Positions 25,652 through 35,451 of a stretch of DNA of 64,000 nt are shown here, piece after piece (position 1 is the stretch's first letter; each line of letters begins with the position of its first letter). The translations under genes were made by a program, and so were the position numbers. The notes under the pieces were generated by a model. The model worked only from the letters and a program-made list of their open reading frames with translations. It searched no databases and had not been told where the DNA came from. This stretch comes from Rhizobium sophorae (lineage in GTDB: Bacteria; Pseudomonadota; Alphaproteobacteria; Rhizobiales; Rhizobiaceae), in contig NZ_JABFCN010000066.1 in the NCBI RefSeq assembly GCF_013087515.1, forward strand, positions 62,001 to 126,000, given 5' to 3'.

Positions 25652-27268
25652 ATGGCCCTCATTTCCAAGAAGATCCCCGCCCCCGACAAGGTCGAAATCA
25701 AGACCGCGCTCATCTCCGTCTTCGACAAGACGGGGATCGTCGACCTCGCCCACGCCTTGTCTGCCAGAGGTGTGCGCCTGTTTTCGACCGGCGGCACGTT
25801 TAAAGCGATCACCGCTGCCGGTCTTGCCGTCACCGATGTTTCCGCAATCACCGGTTTTCCGGAGATCATGGATGGGCGTGTGAAGACGCTGCATCCGACG
25901 GTGCATGGCGGCCTGCTGGCGATCCGTGACGACAGCGAACACCAGGAAGCGATGAAAACACACGGCATCGAGGGTATCGACCTCGCCGTCATCAACCTCT
26001 ATCCCTTCGAGGAGGTGCGCGCAGCCGGCGGCGACTATCCGACGACCGTCGAGAATATCGATATCGGTGGTCCGGCGATGATCCGCGCATCGGCCAAGAA
26101 TCATGCCTATGTGACGACCCTGACGGACCCGGCCGATTATGCCGAACTGCTGGAGCAGCTTTCCGCAGATGAGGGCAAGACGGCCTATGCCTTCCGGCAG
26201 CGCATGGCCGCCAAGGCCTATGCCCGCACCGCCGCCTATGATGCGATGATCTCCAATTGGTTCGCCGAGGCACTGTCGATCGACACGCCGCGCCACCGGG
26301 TCATCGGCGGTGCGCTGAAGGAAGAGATGCGCTACGGCGAAAACCCGCACCAGAAGGCCGCCTTCTATGTGACCGGCGAGAAGCGTCCGGGTGTTTCGAC
26401 GGCCGCTCTTCTCCAGGGCAAGCAGCTCTCCTACAATAACATCAACGACACGGATGCGGCCTACGAGCTCGTCGCCGAGTTCCTGCCGGAGAAGGCGCCG
26501 GCCTGCGCGATCATCAAGCATGCCAATCCCTGCGGCGTCGCCACCGGATCGAGCTTGGTCGAGGCTTATCGGCGGGCGCTGGCCTGCGATTCCGTTTCCG
26601 CCTTTGGCGGCATCATCGCGCTCAACCGGACGCTGGATGCCGAAACGGCCGAAGAGATCGTTAAGCTCTTCACCGAAGTGATCATCGCGCCGGATGTCAC
26701 GGAGGAGGCGAAGGCGATCGTCGCCCGTAAGCCGAACCTGCGGCTGTTGTCTGCCGGCGGGCTACCTGATCCGCGTGCCGCGGGCCTGACGGCAAAGACC
26801 GTTTCCGGCGGCCTGCTCGTCCAGAGCCGCGACAACGGCATGGTCGAGGATCTGGAACTCAAGGTCGTCACCAGGCGCGCGCCGACGGCGCAAGAACTGG
26901 AAGACATGAAGTTTGCCTTCAAGGTCGGCAAACATGTGAAGTCGAACGCCGTGGTCTATGCCAAGGACGGCCAGACGGCCGGCATCGGCGCCGGCCAGAT
27001 GAGCCGGGTCGATTCCGCCCGCATTGCCGCGCTGAAGGCCGAAGAGGCGGCCAAGGCGCTCGGCCTTGCAGTGCCGATGACGCATGGTTCGGCAGTCGCC
27101 TCCGAAGCCTTCCTGCCTTTTGCCGATGGTCTTCTGTCGATGATCGCCGCAGGTGCGACGGCTGTCATCCAGCCGGGCGGCTCGATGCGCGACCAGGAAG
27201 TCATCGATGCCGCCAACGAACACGGCGTCGCCATGGTCTTCACCGGCATGCGTCATTTCCGTCACTGA
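25652..27268 (+). CDS. purH: Bifunctional AICAR transformylase / IMP cyclohydrolase
   Basis: PurH performs the last two steps of IMP synthesis. The 538-residue product has the N-terminal MGS-like cyclohydrolase domain (ALISVFDKTGIVDLA, HPTVHGGLLAIRD) and the AICARFT domain from about residue 200 (MRYGENPHQKAAFY near 225, IIKHANPCGVA catalytic Lys-His). GGAGAAGG six bases before ATG 25652 supports this start. The 208-bp leader contains complementary CAAGGGATGT (25494-25503) and ACATCCCTTG (25606-25615). Confidence 0.97.
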   Translation: MALISKKIPAPDKVEIKTALISVFDKTGIVDLAHALSARGVRLFSTGGTFKAITAAGLAVTDVSAITGFPEIMDGRVKTLHPTVHGGLLAIRDDSEHQEAMKTHGIEGIDLAVINLYPFEEVRAAGGDYPTTVENIDIGGPAMIRASAKNHAYVTTLTDPADYAELLEQLSADEGKTAYAFRQRMAAKAYARTAAYDAMISNWFAEALSIDTPRHRVIGGALKEEMRYGENPHQKAAFYVTGEKRPGVSTAALLQGKQLSYNNINDTDAAYELVAEFLPEKAPACAIIKHANPCGVATGSSLVEAYRRALACDSVSAFGGIIALNRTLDAETAEEIVKLFTEVIIAPDVTEEAKAIVARKPNLRLLSAGGLPDPRAAGLTAKTVSGGLLVQSRDNGMVEDLELKVVTRRAPTAQELEDMKFAFKVGKHVKSNAVVYAKDGQTAGIGAGQMSRVDSARIAALKAEEAAKALGLAVPMTHGSAVASEAFLPFADGLLSMIAAGATAVIQPGGSMRDQEVIDAANEHGVAMVFTGMRHFRH

Positions 27269-27278
27269 GAGTTTTGTG

Positions 27279-27301
27279 CAACCGGCCCGACGGGCCGGTT
27301 G
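27279..27301. terminator. Hairpin between convergent purH and UMF1 transporter gene
   Basis: An 11-base perfect stem CAACCGGCCCG/CGGGCCGGTTG around a single A lies exactly in the 33-bp gap, abutting the stop of the opposing gene. T tracts are short on both sides, so it is a weak but probable terminator. Confidence 0.65.
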
Positions 27302-28690
27302 TTATGCCCGATCGGCCGGATAGGGCGTGCGGATCAGGAGCACCAGTCCCCCGGCGAGGAACAGGATCAGGGTTGCCATTCCAAGCCGCGGCGATCCGCT
27401 GATATAGGTCATCAGCGAGAAGAGCAGCGTTGCCATGAAGCTGGTGGCGCGCCCCGAAAGCGCGTAGATGCCGAAGTAGCGGCCGGCTTCCTCGATGTTG
27501 ACGCTGCGGGCGAGATAGGAGCGTGACGAGGCCTGCACCGGCCCGAAGGCGAGCCCGATCAGCAGGCCATACAGAATATAGGCCTTTTCTGCAGCCGTAC
27601 CGAAGAGACCGCCGGAATCCGCCGCCGGCAGCGGCATCAGTCCGAATAGGGTGTAACCCGGTGCTGTCGAGATGATGCCGATGGTGGCGAACAGCAGCAT
27701 CGTCAGGCTGATGACGACGGTCACCTTCGAACCGACGCCCTTGTCGATGCGGCCGGCGATCAGGCAGCCGAAGATCGCAACGACATTCAGGATGATGCCG
27801 TAGATGCCGATCTCGATCGTCGCCCAGCCGAACATGCCGGCCGCGAAGATGCCGCCAAGGATCAGCAGGCCGTTGACGCCGTCCTGATAGATCATCCGGG
27901 CGATGAGGAATGTCAGGATGCCGCGGCGCTCTCTGAGTTCGCCAAGCGTGTTTCTGAGTTCTCGCAAGCCGGAGCGCACTGCGATGCCGAAGGGAAGTCC
28001 CTTGCCGACATCGGGCGTGAAGAAGAACATCGGCAGGATGAAGATCAGATACCAGACGGCCGAGATCGGCCCGGTGATGCGGGCATCCTGGCCGGTCTCA
28101 GGATCGAGGCCGAACAGGGGATCAAGGCCGAGGACGGTCTTGCCGCTCTCGGGGCTCGCGGCCAAAAGCGTCACCACGGCAATGAGCACGATGATGCCGC
28201 CGAGGTAGCCGAGCCCCCAGGCGGTGTTGGAGAGCCTGCCGACCTCGTGCCTGCCGACCAGGCGCGGCATCATCGAATCGTTGAAGACGATCGAGAACTC
28301 GGCCGAGATCGAGGCGAGGATCATGAAAATCACGGGGTAGAGAACAGGTGAACCGGGTGCGGCGAACCACAGGCAGAAGAGGCTGGCGATCTTAATGATC
28401 GCGAAGAAGGCGATCCAGGGTTTGCGTGCGCCGGACTGGTCGGCGATCGAGCCGAGGACGGGTGAGAGCAAGGCGATGATCACCGAGGAGATCGTCGCCA
28501 TGTTGCTCCACGTCGCCTGCGCGGAAACCGGGTCATCGGTCAGGCGGGAAACGAAATAAGGCCCAAAGATGAAGGTCGTGACCACGGTAAAGAAGGGCTG
28601 CGCTGCCCAATCGAAGAACATCCACCCCCAGATGCCCTTCTCCGTGGCCTTCGGCGGTTGCGTTCCTGTCCAGTCAATGCGATTCAACAT
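27302..28690 (-). CDS. UMF1-family (Atg22-like) MFS transporter
   Basis: This 462-residue membrane protein has about 12 hydrophobic segments. The N-terminal GWMFFDWAAQPFFTVVTTFI is the UMF1 signature (DWA before the first membrane span), followed by FGPYFV. Atg22 in yeast exports amino acids from the vacuole; bacterial substrates are unknown. AAGGAG precedes the ATG. It lies 27 bases after the NAD-glutamate dehydrogenase gene on the same strand, so the two are probably co-transcribed, which would fit an amino-acid or ammonium-related role, but that is inference. Confidence 0.83.
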   Translation of the reverse strand: MLNRIDWTGTQPPKATEKGIWGWMFFDWAAQPFFTVVTTFIFGPYFVSRLTDDPVSAQATWSNMATISSVIIALLSPVLGSIADQSGARKPWIAFFAIIKIASLFCLWFAAPGSPVLYPVIFMILASISAEFSIVFNDSMMPRLVGRHEVGRLSNTAWGLGYLGGIIVLIAVVTLLAASPESGKTVLGLDPLFGLDPETGQDARITGPISAVWYLIFILPMFFFTPDVGKGLPFGIAVRSGLRELRNTLGELRERRGILTFLIARMIYQDGVNGLLILGGIFAAGMFGWATIEIGIYGIILNVVAIFGCLIAGRIDKGVGSKVTVVISLTMLLFATIGIISTAPGYTLFGLMPLPAADSGGLFGTAAEKAYILYGLLIGLAFGPVQASSRSYLARSVNIEEAGRYFGIYALSGRATSFMATLLFSLMTYISGSPRLGMATLILFLAGGLVLLIRTPYPADRA

Positions 28691-28717
28691 CCGCTCCTTG
28701 TTTTGACGCGGACTGTC

Positions 28718-31700
28718 TCACCTCACCCGGTCGCGCGCAAGATCGGTCAGGATACCTGCAGCAACGGTAATACGCGCGAGATTGGGATCGCCGCCGTCGC
28801 TGAGGCTTGAAAGCTCCTCGAGGATACGGTTGATGCGGATACGATCCTGTGCATGCCACGCTTGAACGGGAAGCTTTTCCTTGCCGTGATCGGAAAGGGC
28901 CGAGATGACGATGTCGCGCCTTGCGCTGGCGATCTGGTCGATGCTGCGGGCAAGCGCCAGATTCTCATAATGGTCTGAGGTGAGGATCCGCCCGCCCGCC
29001 GCCAGCAGCCTGCCGATACGGAAGGTCTGCGACACGGCGATGTAGTTCTCGGCGGCGCGCACCAAGGGTTCGCCGGTGCGCTCGGCGATCTGCATGATCT
29101 CCGGCACCAGTGCGAAGATCGGGAGGCTGGCGATCTCGGCCGCGAGTTTTTCGGGCAGGCCCGCCTGGCTGTACTCCGCCTGGCGCACGGCGACCTCGCT
29201 GGCCACCTGTCCGGCGAAGGCGGTTTTCAGCTTCTTCAGGGCTGCCTGCAGCCGGCTAATCACTTCCGCCATATCGGCCTTGGTCATGCCCGTTTTCAGC
29301 AGCAGGCGCGTCAGTACGATAAAACTGTGGCTGATCTCCTCGTAGATGCGGTTCTGCATCTCGCCTGATATCTTACCGTCCAGGGCGTCCGTCCCGGCCC
29401 AGAGGCTTGTCAGGTCGAAACCGTCTCTAGCGACGATTGCGGCGCGCACCACTTCCGGTGCCGAAGCCGCCGTCGCGTCCATCATGGCGACGGTGAAGCT
29501 CGGCCCGCCGCGGTTGATCGCCTCGTTGGCAAGCACGGTCGCGATGATTTCACGCTTCAACCGGTGGCCGGCGATATCGCCGGCGTTCGACTTCTGCATC
29601 TTGACGGGGAAATAATTCGACAGCGTCGCGATGAAATAGGGATCGTCCGGCAGATCGCTTGCGGCCAGCGCATCAAAGAGCACGATCTTGGCATAGGACA
29701 ACAGCACGCCGATTTCCGGCCGGGTCAGCGGCTTGCCGGCCGCGTAGCGCTCCGCCAGGGTCTGGTCGTCCGGCAGCGTCTCGACCTTGCGATTCAGCTG
29801 CTTGGCGCCTTCCAGAACCGTCATAAAACGCGCAAGTTCCAGGCCGTTTGCCGTCCCCTTGCGTTCCGTCAGCGAGATCGCCAGCGACTGCAGGTAGTTG
29901 TTGCGCAGCACCAGGGTCGCCACTTCGCCGGTCATTGACGAAAGAAGCTGGTCACGTTTTGCACGCGTCAGGCGCCCGTCATGCATGGCGGCCGCCAGCG
30001 CGATCTTGATATTGACCTCGACGTCCGAGGTGTTGACGCCGGCCGAGTTGTCGATGGCGTCGGAATTGCAGCGCCCCCCCTTGAGGCCATAGGCGATGCG
30101 GCCCTTCTGGGTGACGCCGAGGTTTGCGCCTTCGCCGATCACCTTGGCGCGCACCTCAACCGCGGTGATGCGGATCGGGTCGTTGGCGCGATCGCCGACT
30201 TCGGCGTCGGTTTCGGACGGCGCTTTCACATAGGTGCCGATGCCGCCGAACCAGAGCAGGTCGACCGGGCTCTTCAGGATCGCCGTCATGATCTCGAAGG
30301 GCGTGGCCACTGCTTTGTCGATGCCGATCGCGGCAACCGCTTCCGGCGTCAGCGTGACCGATTTCGTTGCGCGAGAAATGATCATTGCACCCTTCGACAG
30401 AACGCTCTTGTCGAAATCCTGCCAGCTTGAACGCGGCAGGTCGAAGAGCCGCTGGCGCTCACTCAGCGTCTTTTCCATATCGGGGTCGGGATCGATGATG
30501 ATGTCGCGGTGATCGAAGGCGGCAATGAGCCGGATCTTCGGAGAGAGCAGCATGCCGTTGCCGAAGACGTCGCCGGACATGTCGCCGACGCCGGCGACGG
30601 TGAAGGGCGTCGTCTGGATATCGATGTCCATTTCACGGAAATGGCGTTTCACGGTTTCCCAGGCGCCGCGGGCGGTGATGCCCATCTTCTTGTGGTCGTA
30701 GCCGGCCGAGCCGCCGGAGGCAAAGGCGTCGTCCAGCCAGAAGCCGGCTTCCTGCGCCAGTGCATTGGCGGTGTCGGAAAAGGTCGCGGTGCCCTTGTCG
30801 GCGGCGACGACGAAATAGGGATCGTCACCGTCGAGCCTGACGGTATCCTCCGGCGGGACGATATCGGCGCCGGAGATATTGTCGGTGATCGAAAGCAGTG
30901 TGCGGATATAGGTTTTGTAAGCCTCGCGGCCGGCATTGAAGATCTCGTCGCGGCTGCCGCCGATGGGGAGCTTCTTCGGATAGAAGCCGCCCTTGGCGCC
31001 GACCGGCACGATGACGGCATTCTTGACCTGCTGCGCCTTGACGAGGCCGAGCACCTCGGTGCGGTAATCCTCGGCGCGATCCGACCAGCGCAGGCCGCCG
31101 CGCGCCACCTTGCCGAAACGCAGATGCACGCCTTCCACCTCGACGCCATAGACGAACATCTCGCGGAAGGGCTTCGGTTCCGGCAGCCCATCGACCAAGT
31201 GCGGATCGAGCTTGAAGGCCAGCATCGGTTTCGGCGAGCCGTCCGGGTTTTTCTGGAAATAATTGGTGCGCAGCGTCGCATCGACGATGTTGACGTAGCG
31301 GCGCAGGATACGGTCGTCATCGAGGCTCGGCACGTTGGCAAGCTCGGCCTCGATCGCCTGGTGCAGGTCGGCGAGCTTCTTGACGCGGGCTTTCTCCGAA
31401 AGCCTGGGATCGAGCGTGTCGTGGAACAGCCGGAAGATCGCGGCGGCCACACCGGCATATTTGTCGAGCGTCGTTGCGATATAATCCTGCGAATAGGCGA
31501 TGCCGGCCTGGCGGAGATAGCGGGCATAGGCGCGCAGCACATTCGTCTCGCGCGCCGAGAGGCCGGCCGAAAGGATCAGCCGGTTGAAGCTGTCATTGTC
31601 GATCGTGCCGGCGAAGGCGGCGACGAAGGCTTCCTCGAGCGCGGCGCCATGACGGTGTAGGTTGATTTCGCGACTGTTGCGGGCCTCGAGCTCCATGTCA

Positions 31701-33493
31701 TGCAACACGACGAGTTTGGTTTCGCCATCGGCGACCGGCACTCCGATATCGAAAGTGCGTTCGCTGACGACATTGAAGCCGAGGTTCTCGAGAAGCGGCA
31801 CGCGCCGCGACAGCGCCAGCTGGCCGCCGGCGTGAAAGATCTTCAGCGACAGGATACGGCCCTGTGCTTCTTCACGATGGTAAAACTGGATGCGAAGCGG
31901 CTCGCCGGCCGCGCAGGCGCCGATATCTGCCAGATCGGCGACAGTTTCCTCCGGCGTGAATGAATCCTGAAAGGCCTGATCGACCGTAAGTTTCGGCGCC
32001 TTGGGCCCGGCCAGCGCTTCGAAACGGTCGTCCCAGCGGGCGGTGATTTCGCGGATCACCTGCTCCAGCTTCGCCTGCGGAACGCGCGGCGTCTTGCCGC
32101 CCGAGCGGCCGATGATGAAATGCACGCGCGCCACGCCGCCTTCCGGGAAAGCCGGGTAATAGGCGGAAACCCGGCCGTCATAGACGGTCTTCAGATAGGT
32201 GCCGATCCGCTCGCGCACGATCGAGTCATATTCCTCGCGCGGCACATAGACGATCACCGAAACGAAACGGTCGAAATGGTCGATGCGCGGCAGGACGCGG
32301 ACGCGCGGCCGATCGGCCAAATCGTTGATCTGTTCGGCAAAACTTGCAAGCAGCGTCGTGTCGATCTGGAAAAGATCGTCGCGCGGATAGGATTCCAGGG
32401 TGTTGTCCAGCATGCGGCCGGAATGGCTCATCGGGTCGAAGCCGAAATGTTCCTTCACCTTCTCGATCTTCGAGCGCAGCAGCGGGATTTCCGAGGCGAG
32501 CGAGGTATAGGCCGTCGAGGTGAAAAGGCCGACGATGCGCAGCTCGCCGGTGACGTTGCCCTCAGCGTCGAAGCGCTTGACGCCGACATAGTCCATATAG
32601 GCCCGGCGATGGACGATCGATTTCACATTCGCCTTGGTGACGATCAGGAAGTCGGGGCCGTCGAGGAAGGCGAGGATCTCAGGCGTCGTCGTCACGGCGT
32701 CCTTGCCGGTGCGCAGCACGAGAACATCGGGATTGGAGAGGATGCCGAGGCCTGCACCCTTGTCGCGTTCGACCCTGGCATCGATCCCCTTGCCGGAATA
32801 GACATATTCCCGCATGCCGAGGAAAGTGAAATTCTCATCGCGCAGCCAGGTAAGGAAAGCCACGGCTTCGTCGCGATCGGCCTTCTTCCGGCTGGCGCCA
32901 TTGGCCGCAAGCTCGGCGATCACTCCGTCGATCTTGGAAAGCATCGGCTTCCAGTCGGACACCGACAGGCGAACCTGTTCGAGGACTTTTTCGATGCGTT
33001 TGACGAGATCGGCGGCCTGGGCGGAATTGAGGGGGGCAATATGAAGCTGGATATGGCTGACGCGGTTGGCCGGGTCGCTCGGGTGATCGGCGGAATACAT
33101 CGCCGGCGCCTTGCCCTTTTCCATGACCAGGATGGGATGCACGGCCATGAACAGGTCGCGATAGGTGCTTGTCACTTCGCCCATGACCGATTCAAACAGA
33201 AAAGGCATGTTTTGGTCGGTGACTGAAAGCACCGAGACGGCGATGCCATCAGGCGTCACATCGGCAATCGTGTCGATGCTGACGCGGGGCGCCTTGCCAT
33301 TCCAGGCAGCAAGTTCCTTTGCCGAATGCACCGCAGAGAGCGCCAGCATTTCCGGCGTATAGAGTTCGAGATCGTCATTGCTTGCCCGGCCGAAGAGAAT
33401 TTCCGGATCGAGATGCGCTTCGCCTGTCGCCTTGGCGATCTTGCGCGCGCTGTCGATCTGCTTTTCCCGTTTCGGATTGTTTCTGGCAGCCAT
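28718..33493 (-). CDS. NAD-dependent glutamate dehydrogenase, 180-kDa class
   Basis: It converts glutamate and NAD to 2-oxoglutarate, ammonium and NADH, mainly in catabolism. The 1591 residues fit the large bacterial class: ACT-like N-terminal domains (about 1-700), a catalytic domain with KVARGGLRWSDRAEDYR (about 786-802) and VPVGAKGGFYPKKLP (about 828), the Rossmann region with IGEGANLGVTQKGR near 1120, and a helical C-terminal domain. GGGAGG stands before the ATG at 33493. The related Caulobacter enzyme also affects division, a link not tested here. Downstream is the UMF1 transporter; the divergent neighbour is pyridoxal kinase across a 273-bp AT-richer gap that shows no gene. Confidence 0.96.
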   Translation of the reverse strand: MAARNNPKREKQIDSARKIAKATGEAHLDPEILFGRASNDDLELYTPEMLALSAVHSAKELAAWNGKAPRVSIDTIADVTPDGIAVSVLSVTDQNMPFLFESVMGEVTSTYRDLFMAVHPILVMEKGKAPAMYSADHPSDPANRVSHIQLHIAPLNSAQAADLVKRIEKVLEQVRLSVSDWKPMLSKIDGVIAELAANGASRKKADRDEAVAFLTWLRDENFTFLGMREYVYSGKGIDARVERDKGAGLGILSNPDVLVLRTGKDAVTTTPEILAFLDGPDFLIVTKANVKSIVHRRAYMDYVGVKRFDAEGNVTGELRIVGLFTSTAYTSLASEIPLLRSKIEKVKEHFGFDPMSHSGRMLDNTLESYPRDDLFQIDTTLLASFAEQINDLADRPRVRVLPRIDHFDRFVSVIVYVPREEYDSIVRERIGTYLKTVYDGRVSAYYPAFPEGGVARVHFIIGRSGGKTPRVPQAKLEQVIREITARWDDRFEALAGPKAPKLTVDQAFQDSFTPEETVADLADIGACAAGEPLRIQFYHREEAQGRILSLKIFHAGGQLALSRRVPLLENLGFNVVSERTFDIGVPVADGETKLVVLHDMELEARNSREINLHRHGAALEEAFVAAFAGTIDNDSFNRLILSAGLSARETNVLRAYARYLRQAGIAYSQDYIATTLDKYAGVAAAIFRLFHDTLDPRLSEKARVKKLADLHQAIEAELANVPSLDDDRILRRYVNIVDATLRTNYFQKNPDGSPKPMLAFKLDPHLVDGLPEPKPFREMFVYGVEVEGVHLRFGKVARGGLRWSDRAEDYRTEVLGLVKAQQVKNAVIVPVGAKGGFYPKKLPIGGSRDEIFNAGREAYKTYIRTLLSITDNISGADIVPPEDTVRLDGDDPYFVVAADKGTATFSDTANALAQEAGFWLDDAFASGGSAGYDHKKMGITARGAWETVKRHFREMDIDIQTTPFTVAGVGDMSGDVFGNGMLLSPKIRLIAAFDHRDIIIDPDPDMEKTLSERQRLFDLPRSSWQDFDKSVLSKGAMIISRATKSVTLTPEAVAAIGIDKAVATPFEIMTAILKSPVDLLWFGGIGTYVKAPSETDAEVGDRANDPIRITAVEVRAKVIGEGANLGVTQKGRIAYGLKGGRCNSDAIDNSAGVNTSDVEVNIKIALAAAMHDGRLTRAKRDQLLSSMTGEVATLVLRNNYLQSLAISLTERKGTANGLELARFMTVLEGAKQLNRKVETLPDDQTLAERYAAGKPLTRPEIGVLLSYAKIVLFDALAASDLPDDPYFIATLSNYFPVKMQKSNAGDIAGHRLKREIIATVLANEAINRGGPSFTVAMMDATAASAPEVVRAAIVARDGFDLTSLWAGTDALDGKISGEMQNRIYEEISHSFIVLTRLLLKTGMTKADMAEVISRLQAALKKLKTAFAGQVASEVAVRQAEYSQAGLPEKLAAEIASLPIFALVPEIMQIAERTGEPLVRAAENYIAVSQTFRIGRLLAAGGRILTSDHYENLALARSIDQIASARRDIVISALSDHGKEKLPVQAWHAQDRIRINRILEELSSLSDGGDPNLARITVAAGILTDLARDRVR

Positions 33494-33766
33494 GGATCGC
33501 CTCCCTCAATGTCTGATTTTTTGCAAGCTAGCAGAAGATTCTTCGAAAAAATCTCTAAAAGAGAGGTCCGAAGGATTGTTTTGACGCTTTTTTGGCGCTG
33601 GAAAAGAGAAATTGTAAGAGATTTTACGCTTTCTTCGCCGAGCGAAAGCGAAAGTCCCGTCTTCCGGTTTTCGTTCCGCCGAACATTTCCACGTCCAGAT
33701 GAAGAATGGTTGACAGCGTGGCGTCAAAAAGATCATCAAACGCGGTCATCATTCGGATTGGATATC

Positions 33767-34642
33767 ATGTCGGAAAATGCAGCGGGCGCAGTCATCGTCA
33801 TTTCCAGCCATGTGGTGCGGGGCTCGGTCGGAAACCGGGCAGCCGTCTTTGCGCTGGAGACGCTCGGTCATCCGGTCTGGGCCCTGCCGACCATCGTGCT
33901 GCCCTGGCATCCCGGTCACGGCCGCTCGACGCGGCTGACTTTTGCGGAAACGGATTTCGATGCGGCAATCGACGATCTGATCCGCGCGCCCTGGATCGGC
34001 GAAGTCAAGGCGGTGCTTTCGGGCTATTTCGGCAATGCCGCCCAGGCGCGCTCGGTCGCCCGGCTGATCGGCGCGCTGAGACAAAACAATCCCGAGCTGC
34101 TCTATGTCTGCGATCCCGTCATGGGCGATCTCGGCGGCCTCTACGTGCCGGAAGCGACCGCTGAGGCCATTCGCGATCATCTCATTCCGCTCGCCTCGCT
34201 CGCGACGCCGAACCGCTACGAGCTCGCATGGCTTTCGGGGGCGGCCCTCGAAGACAATAGCGCGATCATGGAGGCGGCGCTCGCGCTCGGACCATCGCGC
34301 ATGCTCGTCACTTCGGCTGTGCCGATGATGGCGGGCGGTACCGGCAATCTCTATCTTTCTGGCCGTCACGCCCTTCTTGCCGAGCATCGCGTCGTCGACA
34401 ACCCGCCGAATGGTCTCGGCGACCTCATCGCAGCCGTTTTCCTGTCGCGTCTGCTTTCCGGGATCGAGGACGAAAAGGCGCTGCAGCTTGCCACCGCCAG
34501 CGTCTTCGAGGTGCTTGCGCGTGCCGTCAAGCGCGGCAGCAACGAGTTGATGCTGGCAAGTGATGCTTCCAGCCTTTCGACGCCGATGGCCATGGTGCAG
34601 ATGCGCCGGCTCGTGCACCCGGCGCAGCGGCGAAAAAAATGA
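33767..34642 (+). CDS. pdxY: Pyridoxal kinase PdxY
   Basis: PdxY phosphorylates pyridoxal in the PLP salvage pathway. The 291-residue protein has the ribokinase-like fold: VISSHVVRGSVGNRAAVFAL at the substrate end, VCDPVMGD in the middle and the ATP-site motif NPPNGLGDLIAAVFLSRLL. The usual GTGD anion-hole motif reads GLGD here, as in other PdxY. ATG 33767 gives the family start; the same frame is open far upstream. A TTGACA lies 52 bases before it, without a convincing -10. Confidence 0.92.
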   Translation: MSENAAGAVIVISSHVVRGSVGNRAAVFALETLGHPVWALPTIVLPWHPGHGRSTRLTFAETDFDAAIDDLIRAPWIGEVKAVLSGYFGNAAQARSVARLIGALRQNNPELLYVCDPVMGDLGGLYVPEATAEAIRDHLIPLASLATPNRYELAWLSGAALEDNSAIMEAALALGPSRMLVTSAVPMMAGGTGNLYLSGRHALLAEHRVVDNPPNGLGDLIAAVFLSRLLSGIEDEKALQLATASVFEVLARAVKRGSNELMLASDASSLSTPMAMVQMRRLVHPAQRRKK

Positions 34643-34713
34643 CGCATCTGCCAATATGTTCATTTTGCGGTGCAGCAGTTGATCTTGTCTTCGGCGCGCG
34701 CTAATCCAGAAGC

Positions 34714-35355
34714 ATGCAGCGTTTTCCAAATCCCCTTCTGGACGGCTATCGCAACTTTATGAACGGGCGTTATGCCGACGCCCGCGACAGGTATCGGCAG
34801 CTTGCCGAAAACGGTCAGAGTCCCCATACGCTTGTCATTGCCTGTTCGGATTCTCGCGCGGCACCGGAGCTGATCTTCGATGCCGGCCCAGGCGAATTGT
34901 TCGTCATCCGCAACGTCGCCAACATGGTGCCGCCCTACGAGCCGGACGGTCATTTTCATTCGACCTCGGCCGCACTCGAATTTGCCGTGCAGGTGCTGAA
35001 GGTCTCGGATATCGTCGTGATGGGCCATGGCCGCTGCGGTGGCATCCGCTCGGCGCTCGATCCGAATGCCGAGCCATTGTCGCCCGGCGATTTCATCGGC
35101 CGCTGGATGTCGCTGGTCAAACCCGCCGCCGAGCAGATCCAGAGCAACGACGTGATGACGGCGGCCGAGCGGCAGACGGCGCTGGAGCGTGTCTCCATCC
35201 GCAATTCGATCAACAATCTCAGAAGCTTTCCCGACATCAAGGCGCTCGAGGAGGCGGGAAAGATTCATCTCCACGGTGCCTGGTTCGACATTTCGACCGG
35301 TGAACTCTGGGTCATGGACGCCGAGACACGCGACTTCATTCGTCCCGAGATCTAG
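34714..35355 (+). CDS. Beta-class carbonic anhydrase
   Basis: It interconverts CO2 and bicarbonate with a zinc at the active site. The 213-residue product shows the zinc ligands and dyad in ACSDSRAAPEL (Cys44, Asp46, Arg48) and in VMGHGRCGGI (His about 105, Cys about 108), plus the RNVANMVPP segment. This is a soluble, cytoplasmic type; no signal peptide. It follows pdxY by 71 bases and may be read from the same promoter. Normal length for the class. Confidence 0.95.
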   Translation: MQRFPNPLLDGYRNFMNGRYADARDRYRQLAENGQSPHTLVIACSDSRAAPELIFDAGPGELFVIRNVANMVPPYEPDGHFHSTSAALEFAVQVLKVSDIVVMGHGRCGGIRSALDPNAEPLSPGDFIGRWMSLVKPAAEQIQSNDVMTAAERQTALERVSIRNSINNLRSFPDIKALEEAGKIHLHGAWFDISTGELWVMDAETRDFIRPEI

Positions 35356-35451
35356 GGACATGCCAGTTTATCAGTTTTTTAAGGATTGTTGTTAAGCTCG
35401 CCGTCAATTGGTCGCGCACGACCGACGTTTTGATCACCGTGGCGATTGGCG

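Noticed and set aside
30509..31660. 383-residue antisense frame over the glutamate dehydrogenase gene
   Set aside because: Third-position GC effect; the sense strand has conserved catalytic motifs.
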